Positions 30,440-40,431 of a stretch of 64,000 bases of DNA are shown piece after piece (the stretch's first letter is position 1; every line of letters starts with the position of its first letter). The stretch is from Fidelibacterota bacterium (GTDB lineage: Bacteria; Fidelibacterota; UBA8477; JABMPR01). The position numbers were made by a program, and so were the translations under genes. Where the stretch lies: assembly GCA_016784025.1 (NCBI GenBank), contig JADHVL010000007.1, positions 1 through 64,000 of the forward strand, read 5' to 3'. The notes under the pieces were generated by a model. The model was given only the letters and a program-made list of their open reading frames with translations, did no database searches and was not told the origin of the DNA.

Positions 30440-31022
30440 TCAACTTGTACCTATGGTTGTAGAACAGACAGGTCGTTCAGAACGAGCCTATGATATTTAC
30501 AGTCGCCTACTAAAGGAACGGATCATTTTCCTCAGCACACCTATTGATGACAATGTGGCCTCTTTAATTGTCGCACAGTTATTGTTTCTTGAGGCGGAAG
30601 ATAGTGAAAAAGATATCAACCTTTATATAAACTCTCCCGGTGGTATTATTACTTCTGGTATGGCCATTCTGGACACCATGAATTTTATCAAGCCGGATGT
30701 GTCAACTATTGTTGTGGGACAAGCCTCCAGCATGGGTGCACTGCTACTTGGAGCTGGGGCAAAAGGCAAGCGCTACACTTTACCCAACTCAAGAATTATG
30801 ATTCACCAACCTATGGGTGGGACTGAAGGACAGGCTTCAGATATTGTGATTGCTGCTGAAGAAATTCAAAAGACCAAACATAAACTGAACCAAATGTTGG
30901 CCAAGTTTTGTGGAAAGCGTGTTTCTCAAATCGAGAAGGATGCGGATCGAAACTATTTTATGTCTGCTCCCGAAGCTGTTGCTTATGGAATCGTAGACGA
31001 GATATTCGAAAAAAGGGGTTAA
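30423..31022 (+). CDS. clpP: ATP-dependent Clp protease proteolytic subunit
   Basis: '[43 protein letters not shown]...[14 protein letters not shown]...[10 protein letters not shown]'. Confidence 0.98.
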   Translation: MHTLIDQLVPMVVEQTGRSERAYDIYSRLLKERIIFLSTPIDDNVASLIVAQLLFLEAEDSEKDINLYINSPGGIITSGMAILDTMNFIKPDVSTIVVGQASSMGALLLGAGAKGKRYTLPNSRIMIHQPMGGTEGQASDIVIAAEEIQKTKHKLNQMLAKFCGKRVSQIEKDADRNYFMSAPEAVAYGIVDEIFEKRG

Positions 31023-31026
31023 GTCT

Positions 31027-32259
31027 TTGGCAAAAGTAAAGCAGGTAAAATCTTGTTCCTTTTGTGGAAGACCCCAGGAAGAAACTGGCATGCTAATCGC
31101 CAGTCCAACAGGTTCAAATATTTGTGGGCGATGTATTGATCAAGCTCAACAAATAGTTAAAGATGAATCTCCTGGTGGGAGCAAATCTTTTAGATTGTTT
31201 TCTTCCATCGACGAAATACCCAAACCCCTTGTCATTAAATCTCATCTTGATGCCTATGTCATTGGTCAGGAACATGCAAAACGTGCAGTTTCAGTCGCCG
31301 TGTACAATCATTACAAGCGTATCATGGTTCAAGAAGATGTTCAGGATGTTGATCTCGAGAAAAGTAATATTCTACTCATGGGACCAACAGGAACTGGTAA
31401 AACTCTTTTAGCGCGAGCACTTGCCAGTTTCCTTGATGTTCCTTTTGCAATTGCTGATGCCACGGTTCTTACCGAAGCTGGTTATGTAGGAGAGGATGTA
31501 GAGAATATTCTGGTCCGTCTACTGCAATCTGCAGATTATGATGTTGAAGCCACTGAAGCCGGAATTATCTATGTGGATGAGATTGATAAAATTTCCCGTC
31601 GTTCTGCCAATGCTTCTATTACACGAGATGTTTCTGGTGAGGGTGTCCAGCAGGCCTTGCTAAAAATATTGGAAGGCACGGTGGCACAGGTTCCACCAAA
31701 GGGAGGTCGTAAACACCCTGAGCAGCCCCTGGTTTCAATCAATACAAAAAATATTCTGTTTATTGTAGGTGGAGCATTTGAGGGGATTGAAGAGATCATC
31801 GGTCGTCGACGAAAGAAGACATTATTGGGTTTCTCCACTTTCGACGATGAGGAATCCAGACTAAAAGGTGCTGATCTCTTACAGGTCGTAGAACCGGAAG
31901 ATCTGCTTCAATATGGTCTCATCCCTGAGCTTATTGGAAGGCTGCCTGTGGTGGCAGCTCTAGAAGATCTCACCAGAGAGGCTTTGCATGCTATTTTGCT
32001 GGAACCTCGAAATGCCCTGGTCAAACAGTACCAAAAATTGTTTGAATTGGAAGGGGTTGAGCTGGTCATTGAAGAAAAGGCACTGAATGCCATTATTGAT
32101 GATGCACAGAGGGTTGGTACAGGTGCCAGAGCATTGCGCAGATCCATGGAAAAGGTTATGCAGGATATTATGTTTGACTTGCCTGACTGGGATGGTATCA
32201 AAAAATGCATGATTACCAAGGCTGTGGTTACTGACGGGAAGCAACCTCGACTAAGCTAA
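31027..32259 (+). CDS. clpX: ATP-dependent Clp protease ATP-binding subunit ClpX
   Basis: Zinc-binding '[10 protein letters not shown]...ICGRCID', Walker A '[12 protein letters not shown]', '[12 protein letters not shown]'; TTG start. Confidence 0.98.
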   Translation: MAKVKQVKSCSFCGRPQEETGMLIASPTGSNICGRCIDQAQQIVKDESPGGSKSFRLFSSIDEIPKPLVIKSHLDAYVIGQEHAKRAVSVAVYNHYKRIMVQEDVQDVDLEKSNILLMGPTGTGKTLLARALASFLDVPFAIADATVLTEAGYVGEDVENILVRLLQSADYDVEATEAGIIYVDEIDKISRRSANASITRDVSGEGVQQALLKILEGTVAQVPPKGGRKHPEQPLVSINTKNILFIVGGAFEGIEEIIGRRRKKTLLGFSTFDDEESRLKGADLLQVVEPEDLLQYGLIPELIGRLPVVAALEDLTREALHAILLEPRNALVKQYQKLFELEGVELVIEEKALNAIIDDAQRVGTGARALRRSMEKVMQDIMFDLPDWDGIKKCMITKAVVTDGKQPRLS

Positions 32260-32700
32260 CCACTCCGTCGCTTCATAATCTACTACATTAGCGGGCAGTT
32301 ATAGCACTGGAGTCCTACCAGGTATGTGCAAATTACTCAAAAAAAATCACTAGTATGAATGGGCTAAAGGCCTGAAAGTGAGGACCAGGAAGGTCTTCTC
32401 CTCGCTTGGAAGTTTGTTTCTTTCGATTTACCAAACATATTCAATTGTCGTGAATTACACTGATTTGTGACACTATATAAATATTACATTATGTACTCAT
32501 CTATGAAATAGTCATGATACAGCCATTTCCCTCTATGCTTAGGTTTAGAGCGATTATGGTTTTATTGTCAATGGTAATTATTCACAATAACCGTTGATAA
32601 ATAAGGCTTTCAAGAGTACCACAAAAAACTTGCAAGGCCATTTATTTTAGACTATTCTTCGTGTCGATGCGTTAAAGAAACGTTAGTGGAGGAATTTAGA

Positions 32701-35700
32701 ATGAAATATCGTCACTTGATGACTGGGCTGGTCATATTCATAATGGCAATACAGCTCGTTTTTGCTGGAACCACTGGAAAAGTCTCCGGTGTCGTAACTG
32801 ATGCAGTAACCGGTGAACCCCTACCCGGTGTAAATGTAATTATTCAGGGTACTAATTACGGAACCGCTACCGATCTTTCAGGTAATTTTTATATCCTGAA
32901 TGTTCCCCCTGGTATCGTCTCCGTGGATGCTTCATTTATTGGTTATGCCAGAATGACAATACAGGAAGTGCGTGTTGTTGTTGATATGACAACAACCACA
33001 AATATCGCCATGCAGGTTGAAGCCTTGCAGGGTCAGAGTATTATTGTCGTTGAAACACGTCCCTTAGTTGATCAGAAGTCTACTAACGAACGTCGTACCA
33101 TTCGCAGTGAAGATATTGATAATCTGCCTGTACGTGATGCCGACGAAATCGTTGCCCTCCAGACTGGTGCAGTAAAAGTTGGAAACAACTTGCATATCCG
33201 TGGTGGACGCCTTGAAGAGGTAGCCTACTATGTGGATGGAGTTTATCAGGTAAATGACTACAGTAGAGTAGCTCGGCCCAATGCTGCTGAAGTGTCAAGC
33301 CAGGCCTTGGAAGAGTTATCTTTCCAGGCTGGTGGATTTGATGCTGAATATGGATCAGCCACTGCTGGTTTGATAAATATGTCAACCAAAACCGGTGGTA
33401 GAAAATTGAATCTCGCTGGTGAAATTGCTACCGACGAATTTTTGAATAGAGATGATCCTGGTTTTCTGGACACGTATTCATATGGACAAAATATTTACAA
33501 TGTTTCCATAAATGGTCCGATTATGAAAGATTTGACATTTTATGCGAATATGGAATACCAATATAACTATGATAGACGTACCACATCTGGAGCACACCCT
33601 GAAGCCACTTATATGGGTGATTTGGATTCTAATGGAATCAAGTCCTATGCGGATTACGATGTTGTAGCTAAATTTGGTCCACTCCCAAACAATTCTGAAA
33701 CAAAATTATTAGGTACAGGAAATATTCTATACGCTAAAAGGAATGTCAGGATCAAAGTTGGTGGAAATATTTCCCAAACTAACTGGTATTCATACGCAAC
33801 GACCATTGCTTCCTACGATAAAGCAGCCTTCGCTGGCGAAAGCATCCCATACTGGGAAAGTTTGACCAAAGCCGGCTATGCACGAGGCACCTGGACTATC
33901 AATTCGAAAACCTTATGGGATTTTCAGGTTTCCAGTTTTACTGATGGTTACAATACCGGTCATAAAGAGCATTGGGATGATTTTTTCAATTATGGTCTTA
34001 AAGAATTCCCCGTTGAGGATCTTGAAGCTCTTGAGGGCTTAAGTGATACTGATCTTAGACAGATGCTGGGGAATGAATATGATCCCATCAAATATATCAT
34101 GGATCACCAGAGTGAATTTGAAGAAGTAGATGGTAACCTGGTATATCAACCTGAACTTCGTCAGAACGGAACAGATCCTATTACTTCGGGAGCCTATGCT
34201 GACTTTATGGCTCCAGGGACTATTTTTGGTTCTTTCGTCAAAAACCAGACCAGCTATTGGGGTATGAATACTGACCTCAAAATGCAGAGGGGTGTTCATG
34301 AGTTGAAAATTGGTGGAGAGCTGAGACAATATCTTATTCGCTATTATCGTCTGGGATCCCCAGAGCGTTTAGCTTCCACATTTTTTAATAACACACCACA
34401 TAATCAGGCTGCATTTGATACTTTACTCTCAAATGGTGATCTGTCCTTGGGTGAGTATACTGAATACCAACCTTATATTGATAACTATTGGTTCCAGGCT
34501 TATAAGAATGCATTTGCAGAAAATATGGGTTACACCATAGATGGTTCTGAACTTGTAAATAGTCAACTGGCTGATGACCGCGACGGACCTCGTCGTCCCA
34601 CTGTTGGTGGGGTCTATGTACAGGACAAGATTGAGATGAATGATCTGGTCATGAATCTTGGTCTGCGTTATGACTATATAGCTGCAAACAATTTTCAATT
34701 CCGTGATCCCGCGAATATTGTCCTTGATGAAACAGGCGCAATTGCTTCCCAGGTATTTATGGATGACGATGGTGACTATAGTAGTTATGAAGAAACCTTT
34801 GACCTTGATGGTAACTCCGTGGATGCTGTTGGTACAGAACAGCTAACTGCTCGTAAGCCAGTCCACCTGATTAGTCCAAGACTCGGTCTGGCCTTCCCAG
34901 TTACTGACAGAACTGTATTTCATGCTCAATATGGTAAATATGTCCAACAACCGCAGTTGAATCGTTTGTTTCTCAGCTATACGAGATTCGCGTCCAACTT
35001 GAGTCAGGGAAATTATACTACTTCTGGAAATCCAGAACTGGATCCAGTTAAAACAACTTCCTATGAAATTGGTTTTCAACAAGCTCTGGGTGATGCTGCC
35101 AGTATTGATATGACTGTTTTTTACAAACAGATGACAGGATATGTGCAGATTAGAAACGTACAGGATGCCTCTCCCGTTGTATACGCCAGCTATGTGAATG
35201 GAGATTATGGAAGCATTAAAGGTCTCTCAGCTTCTTTTAATCTTAGACGCACTGGATATATACAGGCGATGGTAAACTACACCCTTCAATATGCTGGTGG
35301 AACCGGATCAACCGGGGCTGGACAGTACAAGATTGCCTGGCAGTCTGGGAATTATCCCTCATTTGTTAGCCCACTTGATTTTGATCAGCGCCACACTGGT
35401 TCTGTCAATGTTGATTTCCGAACCACCTCCAAGGACAGGATTCCTGAAGCAGGTGCAAATCTGTTGTTTACCTTTGGAAGTGGCCGTCGCTATACGCCAA
35501 TGGCTGTTAAAAGCGCGGTTTTCCCCGGTACCTCAGATACACCAGTTGCTGGGTTGAACTCCGGTGTCATGCCCTGGTTTTATCAGATGGATATGAAATT
35601 TGACAAGAACTTTCATGTCGGCATATTCAAGGTGAATACCTACCTATGGGTAAAAAATGTTTTGGACCGATCTAATGTTCGCGATGTCGAAGATGGAACT

Positions 35701-35865
35701 GGCGAAGCAGATAATGATGGCTGGCTTACTACAGATGAAGGAAAAGCCTGGTTGTCTGATGAATCCAATTCTGAGGAATTGTATCGTATGCGAATGATTC
35801 ATCCTTTTAATTATGAGAACCCAAGAACCTTCCTGGTGGGTGTCCGCTTCTTCATGGGTAGATAG
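32701..35865 (+). CDS. TonB-dependent receptor with CarboxypepD-reg-like domain
   Basis: 'GKVSGVVTDAVTGEPLPGVNVIIQGTNYGTATDLSGNFYILNVPPG', plug 'NLHIRGGRLEEVAYYVDGVYQVND'. ATG 32701 follows GGAGG. Confidence 0.93.
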   Translation: MKYRHLMTGLVIFIMAIQLVFAGTTGKVSGVVTDAVTGEPLPGVNVIIQGTNYGTATDLSGNFYILNVPPGIVSVDASFIGYARMTIQEVRVVVDMTTTTNIAMQVEALQGQSIIVVETRPLVDQKSTNERRTIRSEDIDNLPVRDADEIVALQTGAVKVGNNLHIRGGRLEEVAYYVDGVYQVNDYSRVARPNAAEVSSQALEELSFQAGGFDAEYGSATAGLINMSTKTGGRKLNLAGEIATDEFLNRDDPGFLDTYSYGQNIYNVSINGPIMKDLTFYANMEYQYNYDRRTTSGAHPEATYMGDLDSNGIKSYADYDVVAKFGPLPNNSETKLLGTGNILYAKRNVRIKVGGNISQTNWYSYATTIASYDKAAFAGESIPYWESLTKAGYARGTWTINSKTLWDFQVSSFTDGYNTGHKEHWDDFFNYGLKEFPVEDLEALEGLSDTDLRQMLGNEYDPIKYIMDHQSEFEEVDGNLVYQPELRQNGTDPITSGAYADFMAPGTIFGSFVKNQTSYWGMNTDLKMQRGVHELKIGGELRQYLIRYYRLGSPERLASTFFNNTPHNQAAFDTLLSNGDLSLGEYTEYQPYIDNYWFQAYKNAFAENMGYTIDGSELVNSQLADDRDGPRRPTVGGVYVQDKIEMNDLVMNLGLRYDYIAANNFQFRDPANIVLDETGAIASQVFMDDDGDYSSYEETFDLDGNSVDAVGTEQLTARKPVHLISPRLGLAFPVTDRTVFHAQYGKYVQQPQLNRLFLSYTRFASNLSQGNYTTSGNPELDPVKTTSYEIGFQQALGDAASIDMTVFYKQMTGYVQIRNVQDASPVVYASYVNGDYGSIKGLSASFNLRRTGYIQAMVNYTLQYAGGTGSTGAGQYKIAWQSGNYPSFVSPLDFDQRHTGSVNVDFRTTSKDRIPEAGANLLFTFGSGRRYTPMAVKSAVFPGTSDTPVAGLNSGVMPWFYQMDMKFDKNFHVGIFKVNTYLWVKNVLDRSNVRDVEDGTGEADNDGWLTTDEGKAWLSDESNSEELYRMRMIHPFNYENPRTFLVGVRFFMGR

Positions 35866-35879
35866 GAAAAGGGGATAAA

Positions 35880-38800
35880 ATGAACGCTGAAAGTAGACAT
35901 ATGAAAAAATACATTGCACTGGTGTTAACAGTCCTTTTCCTAGCCACATCCATGAATGCTGATGTGAGAATGCTAGGGAATAGTTCTGGATTGACAAAGA
36001 CGAACACACTTGAGTTTATTCTTTACGATGCAAACCAGATTCGTTCCTGGGTAGGGAATAATGGCCATATTGTGAGCCATATCCCAACAGGTGACTCTGG
36101 ATTGGAATGGCCTTCAGGCTCTGGAAACGCCGCAGTATTCGCTTCCGGTCTATGGGTGGCTGGTATGGTTGATGGTGAGATTAGATCAGCTGCTGCTGAG
36201 TATACATCTGAATTTCAACCAGGAATCGTCATTTATGATCCTGTAACAGGTGTTTCTTCTGGACCTGACTCTCCCAATGACGCACGTTTTCAGGTGAGCT
36301 CGATAAATAAAACTGATAATGGTGATGTAAACTCCGAAAACTTCAATCGTGAGTTTGCCACCTGGCCAGCAGCCGATGGCGCTCCAGCCCACGATGGTGA
36401 GTATTTTACAGATGCTAATGCCAATGGTGTTTGGGATGTCGGTGAAGAATACTTAGACTTTGATGCTGATGGTGTCTATGACGGTCCTGATGGTGTTATG
36501 GTGAGTGGGGAAGATCCACCCGATATGATCGGAGACCAGATGCACTGGTTTGTGATCAATGACGCTGAGCCAAATACTCATAGTAACTTATGGTCAACGC
36601 AACCCCTTGGAATTGAAGTACAGACCACAGTCTTTGGTTTTGATCGTAATGATCCCCTTGGGAATGTCATGTTTGTCAAATGGCTGGTGATCAATAAAAG
36701 TGGTGGTGATATTGATGATATGTACCTGTCAATTTGGTCAGATGCAGATCTAGGGGACGCAACAGATGATTATGTAGGTTGTGATACTTCCCTCTCAGTG
36801 GGTTACTTTTATAATGGTAGCCAGTCAGATCGTGATTATGGATCAAGACCACCTGCTGTAGGTTATGACTTTTTCCAGGGACCCATTGTACCTTCCGCAG
36901 GAGATACAGCTTTGGTCTCTGGTACTCAGATTCCAGATTTCAGGAATCTACCTATGACCTCATTCGTTATGTATATCAATGGTGATGGTCTTCTTTATGA
37001 TCCCGAAACTGCTGAAGAAGCTTATAATTACATGCAAGGTTTGACAGCACAGGGCGAATTCTGGCATGAAGGATTGGATGACACCCAACCAATTACTAAT
37101 TTTCTCTATCCTGGAGACCCCAATACTCGGGGTGGCTGGACGGAATATGATGATAACCCAGTAGGTGATCGCCGTAGTTTGATGAATTCAGGACCCTTTG
37201 ATATGGCTACCTGGATAGATTCAGATGGTGATGGATTCCCACAGGTCGGTGAACCTGGTGTACAGGAAGTTGTATCAGCTATCATCATTGCAGCAGGTAC
37301 CAATAATACCAATGCTATTGATGCCATGAAATTCTTTGATCAATTCGCTCAGGGCGCCTATGATGCACAGTTTGTATTGCCTAGTCCACTGCAACCCAAT
37401 GTTATGGTCAGTGAATTAGATGAACAAATTATTCTCTCCTGGAATGAAGGTAGAGAAGATGTAGAAGCATTCTCTGAGTTGGAATATAACTTCGAAGGAT
37501 ACAATGTTTACCAAGGTGAATCAGAGAATGGTCCCTGGACACTGGTTGCCACATATGATATTGTGAATAGTGTCACCACCATTCTGGATAGAAATTTTAA
37601 TCCAGAAAATGGTTTGATATTGGAAGCACCGGTCCAGTTTGGAAATGATACCGGTATTGAAACCCTGATTGATTTACGTCGCGATTTTGTCCGTGGAAAT
37701 ATTGACCTGGTCAACGGTCGTAAATACTATTATGCTGTTGCTTCTTATGCCTATAGTGACACAAAAGCACCGAAAACGGTTGAAAGCTCGAAACGACCCA
37801 TAACAGTCAGGCCACATGCGCCTGCTCTGGGGCTGGTTTTAGAGGCTGCCACAGGTGACAGTGTCATGTACAATCACGTTGGTATAGCTGAAGCGTCAGT
37901 AAGCGCTGAAGTATTTGACCCATTACAATTAACTGGTGAGACTTACGCCGTAGATTTCCTCATGGATTCTACTGATGAGACTGGTTATTGGATGTTTGGT
38001 AAAACTGATGCCAATGATGTGCTCCTTGATTATGATGACCCCCTGATCTTTTCATCTGAACTGGGCTCATATGAATCAGATCTCATCGATGGATTTGTTC
38101 TTTCTGTTGCGGATGTTTCTTTTGAAGCTCCAAAATATAAGACAGCATGGATGCAAACCATCAATCAGGTCGGAACTCAAACTGAAACTTTTACTTATCA
38201 AGCAATCTCTCCAGGTGGTGTTGATTCACTGGCCTGGACGGATGAAACCATGACTGATACCCTCCATCTGGATACCCTATATGGAGCTACTTTCTATTAT
38301 GATCGTTTTGAAGTAAGAGAAGTTGGCTTGGACACCTACTTTGATTTGATTAAGGAAATTCAACATGATGTCCTTATTCAGGGATTTGCATCCAAATTTG
38401 GAGGCCAGGGTGGTGATCGTTTAGCTGATATACCTGGCATTGGTGGAGGAAACGAAGATATTGAAACCCTTCAAGCTGATCTGGAAATTCGTTTCACTGA
38501 AACAGGTCAAAATGCCTCTCTCTACGCTGCTGCTTCCGGTTATGTTCCCACAATCATAAATATCCCCTATGAAGTCTGGGATATAGAGCGGAATATTCAA
38601 CTTTGTGTTGGTATTAATGACAACAACAGGAGTGGTGGTAATCAAGACACAACCTTTGAAAACTGGGAATACACCCTTGATCTGGACTGGGTGGTTGTCT
38701 TTTACCAGGATTATGCTGAGTTTGGAGATTCTACAGACGTCCTCTTTAACAATCCCAATTCAGGCTGGTGCTGGCAGTTTAATTCTGCTTCCAAGTTTAC

Positions 38801-39305
38801 TGTGGGAGATGCAGTGCAGATTACCTTCCTGAACCCAGTAAAACCTGGCTATGTAATTGATCCCGCGGGGGAGCTATACGTTCCAGATGATGCTGGCGAT
38901 CGATGGTTGATTAGACCATCTGTACTCTCAGACGCAACGGCTGCTCAGCAGAAAGAGCAACTGCAAGATCTACAGGTCTTTCCAAATCCATACTTTGCTT
39001 TCAATGTTGAAGAAAGACAACCTCTGGATAGATTTGTGACCTTCACTCATTTGCCTGATGATGAATCAATCGAAGCAACCATACGAATTTATTCTTTGGG
39101 TGGTCATTTTGTGAGATCCATCCAGCACAATGATGGAAGTACTGGATTTTCCGGAACCTCCTTTGAACAATGGGATTTGACCAATAACTCTGGTATCCCC
39201 GTTGCAAGTGGAATGTATATAGCGCATATCGAGGTGGATGGAGTTGGAGACAAATTTCTAAAATTAGCGGTCTTCCAACCTGAAGAACGCCTTGATGTTT
39301 ATTAA
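35880..39305 (+). CDS. Large secreted protein with FN3-like domain and FPNP-type C-terminal sorting domain; paralogue of the downstream array
   Basis: 'IRSWVGNNGHIVSHIPTGDSGLEWPSGSGNAAVFASGLWVAGMVDGEIRSAAAEYTSE' matches array members; tail 'LQVFPNPYFAFNV...TIRIYSLGGHFVRS...PVASGMYIAHIEVDG'. Confidence 0.88.
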   Translation: MNAESRHMKKYIALVLTVLFLATSMNADVRMLGNSSGLTKTNTLEFILYDANQIRSWVGNNGHIVSHIPTGDSGLEWPSGSGNAAVFASGLWVAGMVDGEIRSAAAEYTSEFQPGIVIYDPVTGVSSGPDSPNDARFQVSSINKTDNGDVNSENFNREFATWPAADGAPAHDGEYFTDANANGVWDVGEEYLDFDADGVYDGPDGVMVSGEDPPDMIGDQMHWFVINDAEPNTHSNLWSTQPLGIEVQTTVFGFDRNDPLGNVMFVKWLVINKSGGDIDDMYLSIWSDADLGDATDDYVGCDTSLSVGYFYNGSQSDRDYGSRPPAVGYDFFQGPIVPSAGDTALVSGTQIPDFRNLPMTSFVMYINGDGLLYDPETAEEAYNYMQGLTAQGEFWHEGLDDTQPITNFLYPGDPNTRGGWTEYDDNPVGDRRSLMNSGPFDMATWIDSDGDGFPQVGEPGVQEVVSAIIIAAGTNNTNAIDAMKFFDQFAQGAYDAQFVLPSPLQPNVMVSELDEQIILSWNEGREDVEAFSELEYNFEGYNVYQGESENGPWTLVATYDIVNSVTTILDRNFNPENGLILEAPVQFGNDTGIETLIDLRRDFVRGNIDLVNGRKYYYAVASYAYSDTKAPKTVESSKRPITVRPHAPALGLVLEAATGDSVMYNHVGIAEASVSAEVFDPLQLTGETYAVDFLMDSTDETGYWMFGKTDANDVLLDYDDPLIFSSELGSYESDLIDGFVLSVADVSFEAPKYKTAWMQTINQVGTQTETFTYQAISPGGVDSLAWTDETMTDTLHLDTLYGATFYYDRFEVREVGLDTYFDLIKEIQHDVLIQGFASKFGGQGGDRLADIPGIGGGNEDIETLQADLEIRFTETGQNASLYAAASGYVPTIINIPYEVWDIERNIQLCVGINDNNRSGGNQDTTFENWEYTLDLDWVVVFYQDYAEFGDSTDVLFNNPNSGWCWQFNSASKFTVGDAVQITFLNPVKPGYVIDPAGELYVPDDAGDRWLIRPSVLSDATAAQQKEQLQDLQVFPNPYFAFNVEERQPLDRFVTFTHLPDDESIEATIRIYSLGGHFVRSIQHNDGSTGFSGTSFEQWDLTNNSGIPVASGMYIAHIEVDGVGDKFLKLAVFQPEERLDVY

Positions 39306-39328
39306 GATTAGAGCAGAGGAAGACTATT

Positions 39329-40390
39329 ATGAATAGAAGAACAAGAACCTCAAAAGTACTTATGTTCCTCCTGGTTGCTACAATCATGATGAGCATTGCA
39401 TTTGCAGGAAGTGATAAACGCCGCGGTACTGCTGGCGCACAGGAACTCTTAATTCCTGTCGGTTCAGTAGGTACAGCCATGGGCGGATCCTATAGTGCTG
39501 TCATTTCTGGTATAGAAGCAGCTTACTGGAACCCAGCTGGTGTGGCAATATTGGAGGGGAATGGTGAAGCTATTTTTTCACATATGAATTATATAGCTGA
39601 TATCAACGTTGAATACGCAGGTATTGCCAGTCGCGTGGGATCATTTGGTGTTCTAGGTGCGACCCTGAAAACCATTGATTTTGGCGAGATACCAGTAACG
39701 ACAACAGATCACCCTGACGGAACAGGCGAATATTATTCACCCCGTTATATGACAATTGGTGTCCTATTCTCCAAAGTTATGACGGATCGCATTAATTTTG
39801 GTATGAAGCTCAATCTCATATCTGAGCAAATCATGCGGGTTAGTGCTTCTGGTGCTGCCTTTAATGCAGGGGTGCAATATCGTACCTCAGAAGATGGTTT
39901 CAAGATGGGCGTGACCCTAAGAAATCTGGGAACTGATATGCTTTTCAATGGTGCAGATCTTGAACAAACCGTAACACCTCCAGGTACAGAACCTGGGACA
40001 CGTAATGAACCCTGGCGTATTCCACTGTCTTCTTTTGAGTTACCTACCCAGTTAGAAATTGCCGTTGCCTACGGATTATTGAACACTGGTTCGACAAAAG
40101 TGACCCTTGGTGCAGCCTTCCTGAATGATAACTTTTCACTTGACCAGTATACCTTCGGTGCTGAAGTCGAATTCATGGATATGGTTTATTTACGAGGTTC
40201 ATATGCTGTGGCCGAAGATCCTGAGACCCATGAATTTTATTCAGGTAATGAGGAGTTTCTTTGGAGTAGTGGCCTTGGTTTAGGGCTGAAACTGAATATG
40301 GGCTCAACAAATTTTAAGATTGATTATGCCATGAGACCATCGTATTTGTTCTCAACAAATTCATGGCTTAGTTTTAGAGTAGGATTCTAA
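39329..40390 (+). CDS. PorV/PorQ-like outer membrane protein
   Basis: 'GTAGAQELLIPVGSVGTAMGGSYSAVISGIEAAYWNPAGVA' and beta-barrel-like remainder. Confidence 0.85.
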   Translation: MNRRTRTSKVLMFLLVATIMMSIAFAGSDKRRGTAGAQELLIPVGSVGTAMGGSYSAVISGIEAAYWNPAGVAILEGNGEAIFSHMNYIADINVEYAGIASRVGSFGVLGATLKTIDFGEIPVTTTDHPDGTGEYYSPRYMTIGVLFSKVMTDRINFGMKLNLISEQIMRVSASGAAFNAGVQYRTSEDGFKMGVTLRNLGTDMLFNGADLEQTVTPPGTEPGTRNEPWRIPLSSFELPTQLEIAVAYGLLNTGSTKVTLGAAFLNDNFSLDQYTFGAEVEFMDMVYLRGSYAVAEDPETHEFYSGNEEFLWSSGLGLGLKLNMGSTNFKIDYAMRPSYLFSTNSWLSFRVGF

Positions 40391-40431
40391 ATGTTCAAAA
40401 ATACACAAACACAACCAAAAGGAGGACGTGT

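Noticed and set aside
32370-32410. Possible hairpin GAGGACC...GGTCTTCTCCTC upstream of the TonB receptor
   Set aside because: Weak, imperfect pairing without T-tract; not enough to call a terminator or riboswitch.
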